Of a stretch of 64,000 nt of DNA, positions 29,211 to 38,422 are shown in pieces. The DNA lies in NCBI RefSeq assembly GCF_030269925.1, contig NC_085133.1:9568001-9632000 (forward strand), read 5' to 3'. Each line of letters begins with the position of its first letter. Within the stretch, counting starts at the first letter, position 1. The notes beneath the pieces are model-generated. The model searched no databases and had not been told where the DNA came from. It was given only the letters and a program-made list of their open reading frames with translations. The stretch is from Bombyx mori. Its lineage: Eukaryota > Arthropoda > Insecta > Lepidoptera > Bombycidae. A program made the position numbers and the translations under genes.

Positions 29211-31004
29211 ACGAAACACGAAATTTAAATTCTACCAGACTGATTTATAGATTTAGTCATGAGTACACGGTATTATTATATATATGTAATATATGTACAG
29301 CAGACATTTCGTCTTCACGTCTCAAACTGGCTGGTAAGCTGTGAATTTATTCATCAATCTAGACAAGAAACAAAAAAAGCTTCAAAAGACGCTTACAAAC
29401 TTCGCTCTTTGAAATTTCAATAGTACTGTGAAATAATCTTCTCCAAACAAAACTTAAAAAGTTTTCCAGGTTTTTACTATATCCATGAATGACCTTGACT
29501 CTAGGATCAGGCCGGCCAAAACTTTCACCTGCGAAGGCAATTAAAATCAACCTGGAAGCGCCCATCAACCTCCTACGTCTTTCGCCTGTCGTCAATCTTA
29601 CATGCCTATCAATATATATAATATCGGGAAATAACACTGAAGTATGAAACCTAAATTACGATCAGAATCAGAAACAAGATATGTCAAATTTGACAGAATT
29701 CGATAATGTATCTACAATTGATAATGTCTTTGTGAAAAGTTTCTTGTTCGAGACATTACAAGGATTTTCATTGCAATAGACATTTGGAGGCTATTTCGTT
29801 TGATAATTGATTCCAGCCATGAGGATCTGTGTGTTGTTCTTAAAGTAAACAATAGCTTTTAGATAAAATAGTTAAAGTAATGTTTGATATTCAATCTTCT
29901 GTCGCTCATCCGAAGATTTATTTTTATTGGAATTAGGAAGTATTTCAATACAACTCTTATTATATTACTTTATAAGCACGATGCAATATATTTTCTCACA
30001 AGTAACCTTTTATTTTAAGGGATTTTATGACCTGGTAACCTTATTTTAATTTATATTCTTATTTTTATGAAATATGATAATACGAAGTGATATGAAATGA
30101 AATGAAATGAGATGAGATGATATGGTAAGAAATATAATCTCAGTAAAATGGTGGTCATTTTCTGAGACTTTTTCAGTGGACTTTTTGGAGGATCCCGAAA
30201 AGTTACGTTCAGCGGCTTTGTTTGATTTTTCCACATCTGTGCACTTTCACAGATACTAAACAGTTAATAAACCACCGTTATGACACATTTAAACCTGAAG
30301 AAACACTAAATAGACAAAATAAAACAAATCACACAACTTCACTCCTCACGTTCCCGCCAAAAAGTCTATATAACAAGTAACATTAGTCTATATTCGCATA
30401 GATAATACATATAAAATAACACGTAAAATAAAAGCAGCACGCAACAAAACGTTAGCAAAGACACCTACCTATTAATTACTTTATTAATTAATTTATTCAA
30501 CAATCGCCGTTTCGCATTAAAAGTGTATAATATCCAAAAATCTTCTAAATTGAGTTAATATGCGGAAACCTTTGATATCACCAGTATTTTTTTCATAAAT
30601 ACTGTCAAAAGAGCGTAGTTTAGTTTTTGTTTTATTTTGTTTTTTTAGGCTACCTTTGTTTTGACTACTATTAACAAAATTAATTCATAATTTTATCTTA
30701 CTTTAAAAGACAGATAATGTTACTAGTAAAAAATAAATGTTGCAAAGATGATTAATATTAAAAACATTACGTGTTATACCTTTAAAACCAGAGAGTTGAA
30801 ATATAACCTCTCCTGTAAAATTAGTAAGTTCTGAGATTATACAGTTTTAATGCGAGAATACGCAATGTTGTTTCGCTGCAACAGAAACCGATATTCTTGA
30901 ATGCATCGCGAGTGAAACAGTAGGTACATACGTCACGGAAAAAGAATAATATTATTGCAAAATACCTTGCCTTCATTTGAGAAATTTCATTTTTACCAAT
31001 GACT
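29211..31004. other. Intergenic DNA without recognised genes
   Basis: AT-rich. It contains low-complexity GAAATGAAAT-type repeats at 30090-30125. A minus-strand open frame at 29359-29637 and overlapping frames near 30050-30236 have no motif I recognise. The last 60 bases precede the tRNA gene. Confidence 0.5.
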
Positions 31005-31077
31005 GGCCCTGTGGCGCAATGGATAACGCGTCTGACTACGGATCAGAAGATTCCAGGTTCGAATCCTGGCAGGGTCG
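31005..31077 (+). tRNA. tRNA-Arg (anticodon ACG)
   Basis: A 73-nt cloverleaf: acceptor stem GGCCCTG pairs with CAGGGTC (one G-U pair), D arm with A box TGGCGCAATGG, anticodon stem TCTGA/TCAGA around loop CTACGGA (anticodon ACG at 31038-31040), and T arm CCAGG/CCTGG around TTCGAAT. The discriminator is G. A run of five T residues about 20 bases downstream fits a Pol III terminator. There is no intron. Unlike the tRNA-like heads of the SINEs nearby, all stems pair well, so this is probably a working gene. Confidence 0.93.
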
Positions 31078-31096
31078 AGTGACTTTATAAAAATAG

Positions 31097-31101
31097 TTTT
31101 T
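31097..31101 (+). terminator. Pol III terminator (T run)
   Basis: TTTTT after the tRNA-Arg gene. Confidence 0.5.
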
Positions 31102-31305
31102 GAATACTTCTTTTGATTTTGTGTTATCTGGTTTTGAATCTTTTAAAAAATATCGTCAACCTATAATATTATAACGGTATTATTCTATTCACAGCGCACA
31201 TTTAAAGCCATTTCTCTTCCAGAGTTTCTCTGTGTGAAAATTGAGGTCTGGAGTAGTTCGCTTATAGCTATAAGACCGACCATTGTACCATGATTAAAGT
31301 TATGT

Positions 31306-31751
31306 TGAAGTCGTGGCCTAAAGGATAAGAGGTCCGGTGCATACGTTCTGAGCAATGCAACAGTGTTCGAATCCTGCAGGCGGATACCGATTTATCTAAT
31401 GAAATACGTACTTAACAAATGTTCACGATTGACTTCCACAGTGAAGGAATAGCATCGTGTAATAAAAATCAAACCCGCAAAATTATAATTTGCGTAATTA
31501 CTGGCGGTAGGACCTCTTGTGAGTCCGCGCTGATAGGTACCACCAGCCTGCCTATTTTTGCCATGAAGCGGTAATACGTTTCGGTTTGAAGGGTGGGGCA
31601 GTCGTTGTAACTATACTGAGACCTTAGAACTTATATCTCAAGGTGGGTGGCGGCATTTACGATTTAGATGTTTATAGGCTCTGGTAACGACTTAACACCA
31701 CGTGGGCTGTGAGCTCGTCTACCCATCTAAGCAATAAATTAAAAAAAAACA
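31306..31751 (+). repeat. Bm1 SINE, full length
   Basis: Head with GTGGCCTAAAGGATAAG and GTTCGAATCCTGC, full body, terminal CATCTAAGCAATAA and A tail. Confidence 0.93.
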
Positions 31752-32012
31752 AAGCTACGAATGTAATTATTAAAATAGTGCAATTTCACAGCGACATCTC
31801 ATATAAATACGTTTATCTTTTATCAGACCGACAAGCTATCTTCATTTATCTTTCGAATACCTATTGTATAACCGTATTACAGGTTATTCGATGCTTAAGA
31901 TAAATAAATATTCACTAGGGTTATTTTGAATAATACAATTTATCTTACAATTATTTGAAAGTCATTTAAAGTATATAAAAAAAAATCCGTATGTTTAGAG
32001 CTTGCGTTTGAA

Positions 32013-32262
32013 AATGTTTTTTTTTATTGCTTAGATGGATGGACGAGCTCACAGCCCATCTAGTGTTAAGTGGTTACTGGAGCCCATAGACATCTACAAC
32101 GTAAATGCGCCACCCACCTCGAGATATAAGTTCTAAGATCTCAGTATAGTTACAACGGCTGCCCCATCCTTCGAACCGAAACGCATTACTGCTTCACGGC
32201 GGAAATAGGCGGGGTGGTGGTACCTACCCGTGCGGACACCCAAGAGGTCCTACAACCAGTAG
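32013..32262 (-). repeat. Bm1 SINE, 3' half
   Basis: Inverted copy from the tail to the CCTACAACCAGTA segment. Confidence 0.87.
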
Positions 32263-32264
32263 AT

Positions 32265-32425
32265 TCCACTAGATGGATGGAATTGGGTAGTGAGTCTGGT
32301 ATTAAATGGCTACCAGGGCCTATATACGTCACAACTTGAATGCCACACACCTTGGGACATGAGGTTGAGTAGTCAGTTTCATTGCCCAACAGCTGTTGTG
32401 ATTGCTTCACAGTGGAAATTAAGAA
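32265..32425 (-). repeat. Degenerate Bm1 SINE
   Basis: A second, older inverted copy directly behind the first. TGGTATTAAATGGCTACCAG and GATTGCTTCACAGTGGAAAT are its readable parts. Confidence 0.5.
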
Positions 32426-32430
32426 GATTT

Positions 32431-32548
32431 ACGGTAGGCAGCGGCTTGGCTCTGCCCCTGGCATTGCTGAAGTCCATGGGCGACGGTAACCACTCACCAT
32501 CAGGTGGGTCGTATGCTCATCTGCCTACAAGGGCAATAAAAAGAAAAT
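32431..32548 (+). mobile_element. CR1-like LINE, 3' terminal fragment
   Basis: GGTAGGCAGCGGCTTGGC to GGGCAATAAAAAG; nearly consensus. Confidence 0.85.
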
Positions 32549-32696
32549 ACGATGCTTATTTCTTCCGACAAACTCTCGCCCTGATGAGTTATATTCTAAA
32601 TTATGTCTTAAAGTATCATCTGATAAAATCTTCTTATAATATTATAATCCTTTAAATATTTTTAAATATTTTTTCTCCTACCTATACCCTAGTCTA

Positions 32697-32853
32697 GGAC
32701 GCTGTTTCAGCTACGCCCAGACGGGTAGGTGAGCTCACGGGCTCAACCTGAGAGAATTTGCTAACACTAGCCCTAGAACCACCAGATCGAAATCGTGATC
32801 CACTGAGAAGATTCAGTGAGAAACTCATTGAGCTATGTTTATGGGTATAATCC
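32697..32853 (-). mobile_element. Jockey-like LINE 3' UTR fragment
   Basis: CTGTTTCAGCTACGCC, GTGAGCTCACGGGCTCAA and CCACTGAGAAGATTC blocks, with a small internal loss. Confidence 0.72.
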
Positions 32854-33359
32854 TGTTTTGTTTGAGATTGTCTTATAGTTAATACGCAGAAGTTTCTTGT
32901 AGCGACTGTCACAGATCCTTACAGGTTCTACCATAGAACATGGTATTTGGCGGTAAGCCTCGTTAATGGATACAAGCAGATATTACTGACCCAGCTACAT
33001 CTATTTTATGATACAGACAACAACAATGTCTCCTGAAATTTATTTATTTTTATTTATTTATTTCACTTCATGTAAAGCTTACATTGGCAGACTTAATGCC
33101 TAAGGCATTCTTTACCAGCCCATACATAAACATAATAATAATATACACATATTTATACATACATATAATAGTTTATACAGTACAAAGGAATATATTAATA
33201 AATTCACATAACAAATAGCTTCAACTTTTATTAAGTTCCTGACGATTTTGCTAATATAGACTAGAATCGTTGTAGTCTCCCGTACAGATGTGGATGGAGT
33301 ATGTATGCGTCGTCTGGACGCGTAGTGTAATATGTAAGTACCTGAGTAGGCGCCGTCGA
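32854..33359. other. Intergenic DNA with an AT-rich repeat-like tail
   Basis: At 33040-33120, TTTATTTATTTATTTCACTT and GGCAGACTTAATGCCTAAGG look like the inverted 3' end of a LINE with an (AAAT)n tail. The family is not identified. Confidence 0.35.
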
Positions 33360-33800
33360 TGTTCGGATAATAAATTAAATACGACACCTTGCACACTAAT
33401 GAAATGTTTATTACAACTAACACTTAGTCCACACGAAAATACAACACAGTCTATATTATTATAATAATGAAGAATAGAAGGTTACGAGCACAGATAGATA
33501 TTCAGTTTATAAACAGTACACAGAAGACACTTTACACTTTACGACAATACTACTACGATAAACACAAAGAAAGCGCGTTATCACAAGTGAGGCAAAAGCT
33601 TCGAAAACAATACAACAGTATACAATTAGCAAAAGCGACGTGCGTTCAGTACGAGGTAAGTTTCGACTGTGGGCGTGGCTAGCCGCGATCAGCTGCGCAG
33701 GAGTGCTTTTCGATCTACCCGCGACATTCCGTCTAAGCGCGCGTGTCCACAGCGCGAACGAACGGGCGACCAGCTGATTAACGCGGTACGATAAATTGTC
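33360..33800 (-). other. Possible solo LTR or LTR fragment
   Basis: Read on the minus strand the region has an AATAAA followed by about 70 bases to a CCGAACA end, and a GGCGCC-containing string just beyond that resembles a primer-binding site. The start of an LTR was not identified and no retroviral-type genes follow. The plus strand has an open frame 33467-33682 with a donor-like GAG|GTAAGT that I do not accept as an exon. Confidence 0.2.
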
Positions 33801-34146
33801 GTGTGTGTATGTCTGTTTTATATGTAATGTAGTAATAATATATTAATAGATATGTTATATGTGTGAATGTATACTCTGTGTGTATTAATAATTATATGAA
33901 ATAAATATATTATATAAGTTTTATATCGTGAAGAGTAAATGTGTATGTGCATGGAATGTGGGATAAGCCCACACTAACTTTTCCAATAGTATTCGCTGGA
34001 CCCTTAACTTGAACGCGCATCGGTTAGTAATAGTCCTGATCTCGATAGGGAGCGCATTCCAAAGCAGAACAGACTGCACGACGAAAGAGTTATGAACATA
34101 ACTAGAACTATATTTGGGACAGCGAATTAATAGTTACCACGAATTA
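33801..34146. other. Unassigned intergenic DNA
   Basis: It includes TA-rich stretches and a CGATAGGGAGCGCATTCC string near 34040-34080 that resembles a LINE coding end, without enough length to assign. Confidence 0.4.
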
Positions 34147-34665
34147 ATAGGCAGGCGGGTACCAATTAATAGGCAGGCGGGTACCAATTTTTCTAATCAA
34201 ATACGTACTTAACAAATGTTCACGATTGACTTCCACGGTGAAGGAATAACATCTATACTAATATTATAAAGAGGAAAGATTTGTTTGTTTGTTTGTTTCG
34301 AATAGGCTCCGAAACTACTGGACCGATTTGAAAAATTCTTTTTCCATTAGAAGCCGACATTGTCCCTGATGAACATAGGCTACTTTTTTTAAATATATTT
34401 TTTTTTTGGTTTCATGTGTGTTTTAATGTTTCCGAAGCGAAGCGAGGGCGGGTCGCTAGTCGTGTAATAAAAATCAAACCCGCAAAATTATAATTTGGGT
34501 AATTACTGGTGGTAGGACCTCTTGTGAGTCCGAGCGGGTAGGTACCACCACCCTGCCTGTTTCTGCCATGAAGCAGAATGCGTTTCGGTTTGAAGGGTGG
34601 GGCAGCCGTTTTAAGTAAGACCTTCGAACTCATATCTCAAGGTGGGAGGCGGCATTTACGTTATA
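34147..34665 (+). repeat. Bm1 SINE split by a Helitron
   Basis: The parts 34147-34251 and 34460-34665 join as GGAATAACA|TCGTGTAATA, exactly the Bm1 sequence. The 5' edge has a small tandem duplication of AATAGGCAGGCGGGTACC. The 3' end is cut before the terminal block. Confidence 0.9.
34252..34459 (+). mobile_element. Nonautonomous Helitron (208 bp) inside Bm1
   Basis: TCTATACTAATATTATAAAG to GGGCGGGTCGCTAG, between A (34251) and T (34460). It is nearly identical to 16726-16934. Confidence 0.92.
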
Positions 34666-34862
34666 GATATCAATATGTCGAACACTATCTTTATCTATAT
34701 ATTGTAGCTGTCCATTATTCATGTTTATCTTTATGTTACGGAAGAGAGTTAGATTTGGGCGTTAAATACAGCTAAAAATAATGTAATGTCTTTTGTTCGC
34801 ACTTGGCACAAGAAAATGCGTCAATAATGAGCAAGAAAAATATGGATTATGCGTGTTTTATT

Positions 34863-35420
34863 TATTTATTGCTTACTAGCTGACCCGGCAGCCTTCGTAG
34901 TGCCTCAATCGATAAATATAGGACCTAAACTTTTGTATAAAATAAACTTAAAACAAACAAAAAGAAACTGTCTGACGGAAGACACATCAAAGGAAAAACA
35001 AAATTGTTATTTTTATTTAATTCCTAGCACTTTCATATTTATCTACCTTTTAAACATTCTCTGGACTTCCACAAATAATTCAAGACCAAAATTAGCCAAA
35101 TTGGTCCAGCCGTTCTCGAGTTTTAGCGAGACTAACGAACAGCAATTCATTTATATATGTATAGATTTGTGTGGTCGAGTTTACAGCCCACCTGGTGTAA
35201 AGTGGTTGCCGGAGCCCATAGACATTTACAATGTAAATGCCGACACCCACCTTGAAGCATGAAGTCTAAGGTCTCAGTTTGAACAGTACAACGGCTGGCC
35301 CACCCTTCAAACCGAAACGCATTACTGCTTAACGGTAGAAATAGACAGGACGGTGATACCTACCCGTGCGGACTCAGAAGACGTCCTGCCACCAGTAAAG
35401 ACGTCCTACCATCAGTAAAG
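34863..35420 (-). repeat. Bm1 SINE split by a Helitron
   Basis: TTTATTTATTGCTTA (34861-34875) resumes after the Helitron with TGTGTGGTCGAGTTTACAGC and the rest of the inverted body to 35395; a repeated CAGTAAAGACGTCCTACC follows. Confidence 0.75.
34876..35165 (-). mobile_element. Nonautonomous Helitron (290 bp) inside Bm1
   Basis: On the minus strand it begins TCTATACATA and ends GGGTCAGCTAG; on the plus strand it lies between A (34875) and T (35166). Same subfamily as 54594-54891 and 62157-62413. Confidence 0.85.
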
Positions 35421-35775
35421 ATATATAAAGAGATCGGAGCCAATCTTAAATCCCAAGTGCATTATAATTTTATATTTAAAACGGGAACAGATCGGGACAA
35501 CCCTATTTATATTGTAAAATGTTTTATTATGTTGCAGATAATATGAGATGCAATATTTACTATCGCAAAGTGAAACGCGGACTTCTTACCCTACAATGGC
35601 AAGTTGCCAATCACATATCGACCTTTGCAACACAGTGCATGTGTATTTCAGATGGTTCACTACGTTCAGTCAAGCAAATACTAATTTTTGTATAAGCTTG
35701 GAAAAACTAATTTGATTAGTGGGGAATCTTCTTTATATTTTTCATCAAATGAGATCACAGCCTCTCTGATATATA
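35421..35775. other. Unassigned intergenic DNA
   Basis: No exon or repeat recognised. Confidence 0.5.
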
Positions 35776-36055
35776 ATATATTATTGCCCTTGTAGGCAGA
35801 CGAGCGTATGGCCCATCTGATGGTGATTGGTTAACGTCGCCCATGGACTTCAGCAATGCCAGGAGCAAATCCAAGCCGCTTCCTACCGTTAAGTACTCTC
35901 CAGAAGCCTCGTTTGAAGAAGGACATATCAGAATCATCTCAAACAATTCCTCAGAGCACTCCCCATGGAACATAGTACGTTACAGAAGACAGAGAGAAGC
36001 AAAGTCCCTCCGCAGACCCAGAGGTTCCAAGAAAGGGATGCTGTCAATCACTTAT
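35776..36055 (-). mobile_element. CR1-like LINE, 3' end with internal deletion
   Basis: The tail and the GTACTCTCCAGAAGCC segment are followed directly by AATCATCTCAAACAATTCC, skipping about 170 bases present in the other copies, and continue into the MFHGECSEE and LGLRR coding region. Confidence 0.8.
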
Positions 36056-36911
36056 CATACAAGCGTCAGACAGTAATCACGCTCCAGTATACATCATGTA
36101 CTATTTCCATCCTACATATACCTGAGATTTCGTGTTCGTACCTCAATGTTATTAGCAGCGTTCGCGATATCAACTAACGCCAGTAATCATTCAATGCCGG
36201 ATAGGCCGCTGTTGGCGCCGTTGCGATGAGATGTTGGGTGCAAGGCTTATTCGAATAAAAGTGGACTGTATTTATAGCTGGCTTATTATATCGGATCAAA
36301 ATTAGTACAATTTTGCGGGACCGACAATGATTGTGTGTTTCTTCGTTAATGCACGTCGTTTTATTTTGCAAGTCCACGCCTCTCCCCCGCTTCCGCCGCG
36401 GTGAGGAAAATAGGGTTGTTATGGGAACTTCGGGTCTCCAATCAATTACGCACCTACGTGTTTCCAGAATCTTAATTATCATCTCTGTTTTAAGATTGTC
36501 CAGACGGAAAGTGTCAGCAATGAAAGGTTATAGCAAGGCATGTCAAATGGAGACCTTATTGAAATAGATTGCACAGTATACTCCTACAGCCTTGCCGATA
36601 ATGTACCTTGTTGATTCTGACCTCGTTTATATGCAATTTTATGTCCGCATCAGTTTACCCTGCATGAATCACTGTATTCATACGATGGCCTTGTATCTGG
36701 AAACATTTAAAAAACATGTGAACGTTTTCCTGTGGTTGATTCCATTATTCCATAGGACTTGTTTAACATCAGATTTAGTGCCTTAAATACAATTGTACTC
36801 TAATAAGGTAAAACCATTAAATAAGAGGCGAAGGCCACTCTGTCGTTCTCCTCATCTTGTGAGGGCATTTGTATGCTGGTTTTATGGGAGACGCGGGGTG
36901 GTATTGGATCT
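36056..36911. other. Unassigned intergenic DNA
   Basis: A GC-richer patch lies at 36365-36410 (CCACGCCTCTCCCCCGC). No exon or known repeat was found. Confidence 0.5.
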
Positions 36912-37289
36912 TGGTTTTTTTTATTGCTTAGATGGGTGGACGAGCTCACAGCCCACCTGGTGTTAAGTGGTTACTGGAGCCCATAGACATCTACAAAGTA
37001 AATCACCCACCTTGAGATTATATTGTATAGTTACAACGGCTGTCCCACCCTTCAAACCGAAGCGCATTACTGCTTCACGGCCGAAAAGGGCAGGGTGGTG
37101 GTACCTATCCACGCGGACTCACAAGAGGTCCTACCACCAGTAATTACGCAAATTATAATTTTGCGGGTTTTCATTTTTATTACACGATGTTATTCCTCCA
37201 CCGTGGAAATCAATCGTGAACATTTGTTGAGTACGTATTTCATTAGAAAAATTGGTACCCGCATGAGATTCGAACACCGGTGCATCGCC
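36912..37289 (-). repeat. Bm1 SINE lacking the end of the head
   Basis: Inverted copy from the tail to GATTCGAACACCGGTGCATC, then fused to duplicated segment copy 2. The A-box part is missing. Confidence 0.88.
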
Positions 37290-37857
37290 ATGGTTTTCTA
37301 TTTCAGATTGAAAATTATTAGAAAATTTGTAGGCAGCGGCTTGGCTCTGCCCCTGGCATTGCTGAAGTCCATGGGCGACGGTAACCACTCACCATCAGGT
37401 GGGCCGTATGCTCGTCTGCCTACAAGGGCAATAAAAAAAAAAAAAAAAAAATATTATCTAGCTAAAAATATTCTTGATGTGGACCAATTCTGTGGTCTCT
37501 AGTAACGTATTTAACATCAGGCGAACAATGATCTGTCAAGTAGACAAGAGATTTAGCGAAATGAAAAAATCCTTATACGCCATCTCCACAGAGTTCTAAA
37601 TTTACTTATTTCGTGATTAGTGGTCGATTAGCTGGACACAGAATTCGTTTAACTATTTTCCCTTCGTTCATGATGAGAGTGCCGGGATCACATCACAAGA
37701 TAAATGCCGCCATTTTAAAATATACCCGTGCTGTATACCACATCTCAGACGAGAATCATAGAAAAAGAGAGAAAGAGAATCGACAACTTCGCAAACCCTT
37801 GCTTACATCCGAAAAAAAGTAACCAGTTTTTTAGTTTTATATATTAACTATCAGTAA
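37288..37857. repeat. Duplicated segment, copy 2, with a LINE tail inside
   Basis: Matches 17866-18366 on both sides of a CR1-like LINE tail (37327-37452) that copy 1 lacks. Internal deletions of about 60 bases relative to copy 1 lie near 37712. Confidence 0.85.
37327..37452 (+). mobile_element. CR1-like LINE, 3' terminal fragment
   Basis: GTAGGCAGCGGCTTGGC to GGGCAATA and an A run. Copy 1 of the surrounding segment shows the site without it. Confidence 0.88.
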
Positions 37858-38383
37858 AAGTCCTGTTGAGTACTATATTTTATATTTGCGAAAGTTCTTA
37901 GCTTAGTCATTTTGCGAAAGTTCTTAGTTTAGTCACTCGGAAATGATGCCGTCATCAGTTGTCGTCCTAGGATAGGATCTAAGCGCTCGGGGAGTTGACC
38001 AAATTTACTGGAACAGAATAAAAAATAACGTTACATAATTATCTAAAAACATGTAGAAAGCCAACAATTAGGGTTATCAAACATCGAGTTTGTTTGTCGC
38101 ATTCAAAATCGAGACTGGGTCTCGTTTAACTGCATTCATGACATCTCCAAATCGAGTCGCCGTGAAGTTTACGCACCGCAATCTAAATGAACTGTCGCCG
38201 GAACGTGTTCATCGAACGCACCAGACTGAAGTGCTTCACGATTTCTTAACATTTTCATAAGATCAAGGAATAAATCGACATTTGTGTCGGCGCTGGGCTA
38301 GCGATAAGCCGTAGCGATCGTTTTCAAGATAGCGCGTGTTCATTAATCGAGTGTGTGTGTGTGTGTTTGTATTATTTACAACG
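37858..38383 (+). other. Upstream region and probable 5' UTR of transporter gene 2
   Basis: It contains a tandem pair of a 26-bp unit (TTGCGAAAGTTCTTAG, 37882-37935), a moderately GC-rich stretch without repeats (38080-38340), and a (GT)n tract at 38350-38366 just before the start codon. No TATA box was seen. The transcription start cannot be placed. Confidence 0.5.
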
Positions 38384-38422
38384 ATGAAGAAAAATCAATG
38401 GATCACGCCGTTCAAGAAACAG
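38384..38422 (+). CDS. Transporter gene 2, coding exon 1 (13 codons)
   Basis: Reads MKKNQWITPFKKQ and ends CAG|GTATAG in phase 0, which matches the phase-0 start of exon 2. The (GT)n tract and a GC-richer leader lie just upstream. Confidence 0.72.

Noticed and set aside
33467..33682. 71-codon frame with a donor-like GAG|GTAAGT
   Set aside because: No homology seen, no partner exon, and it lies in a possible LTR.
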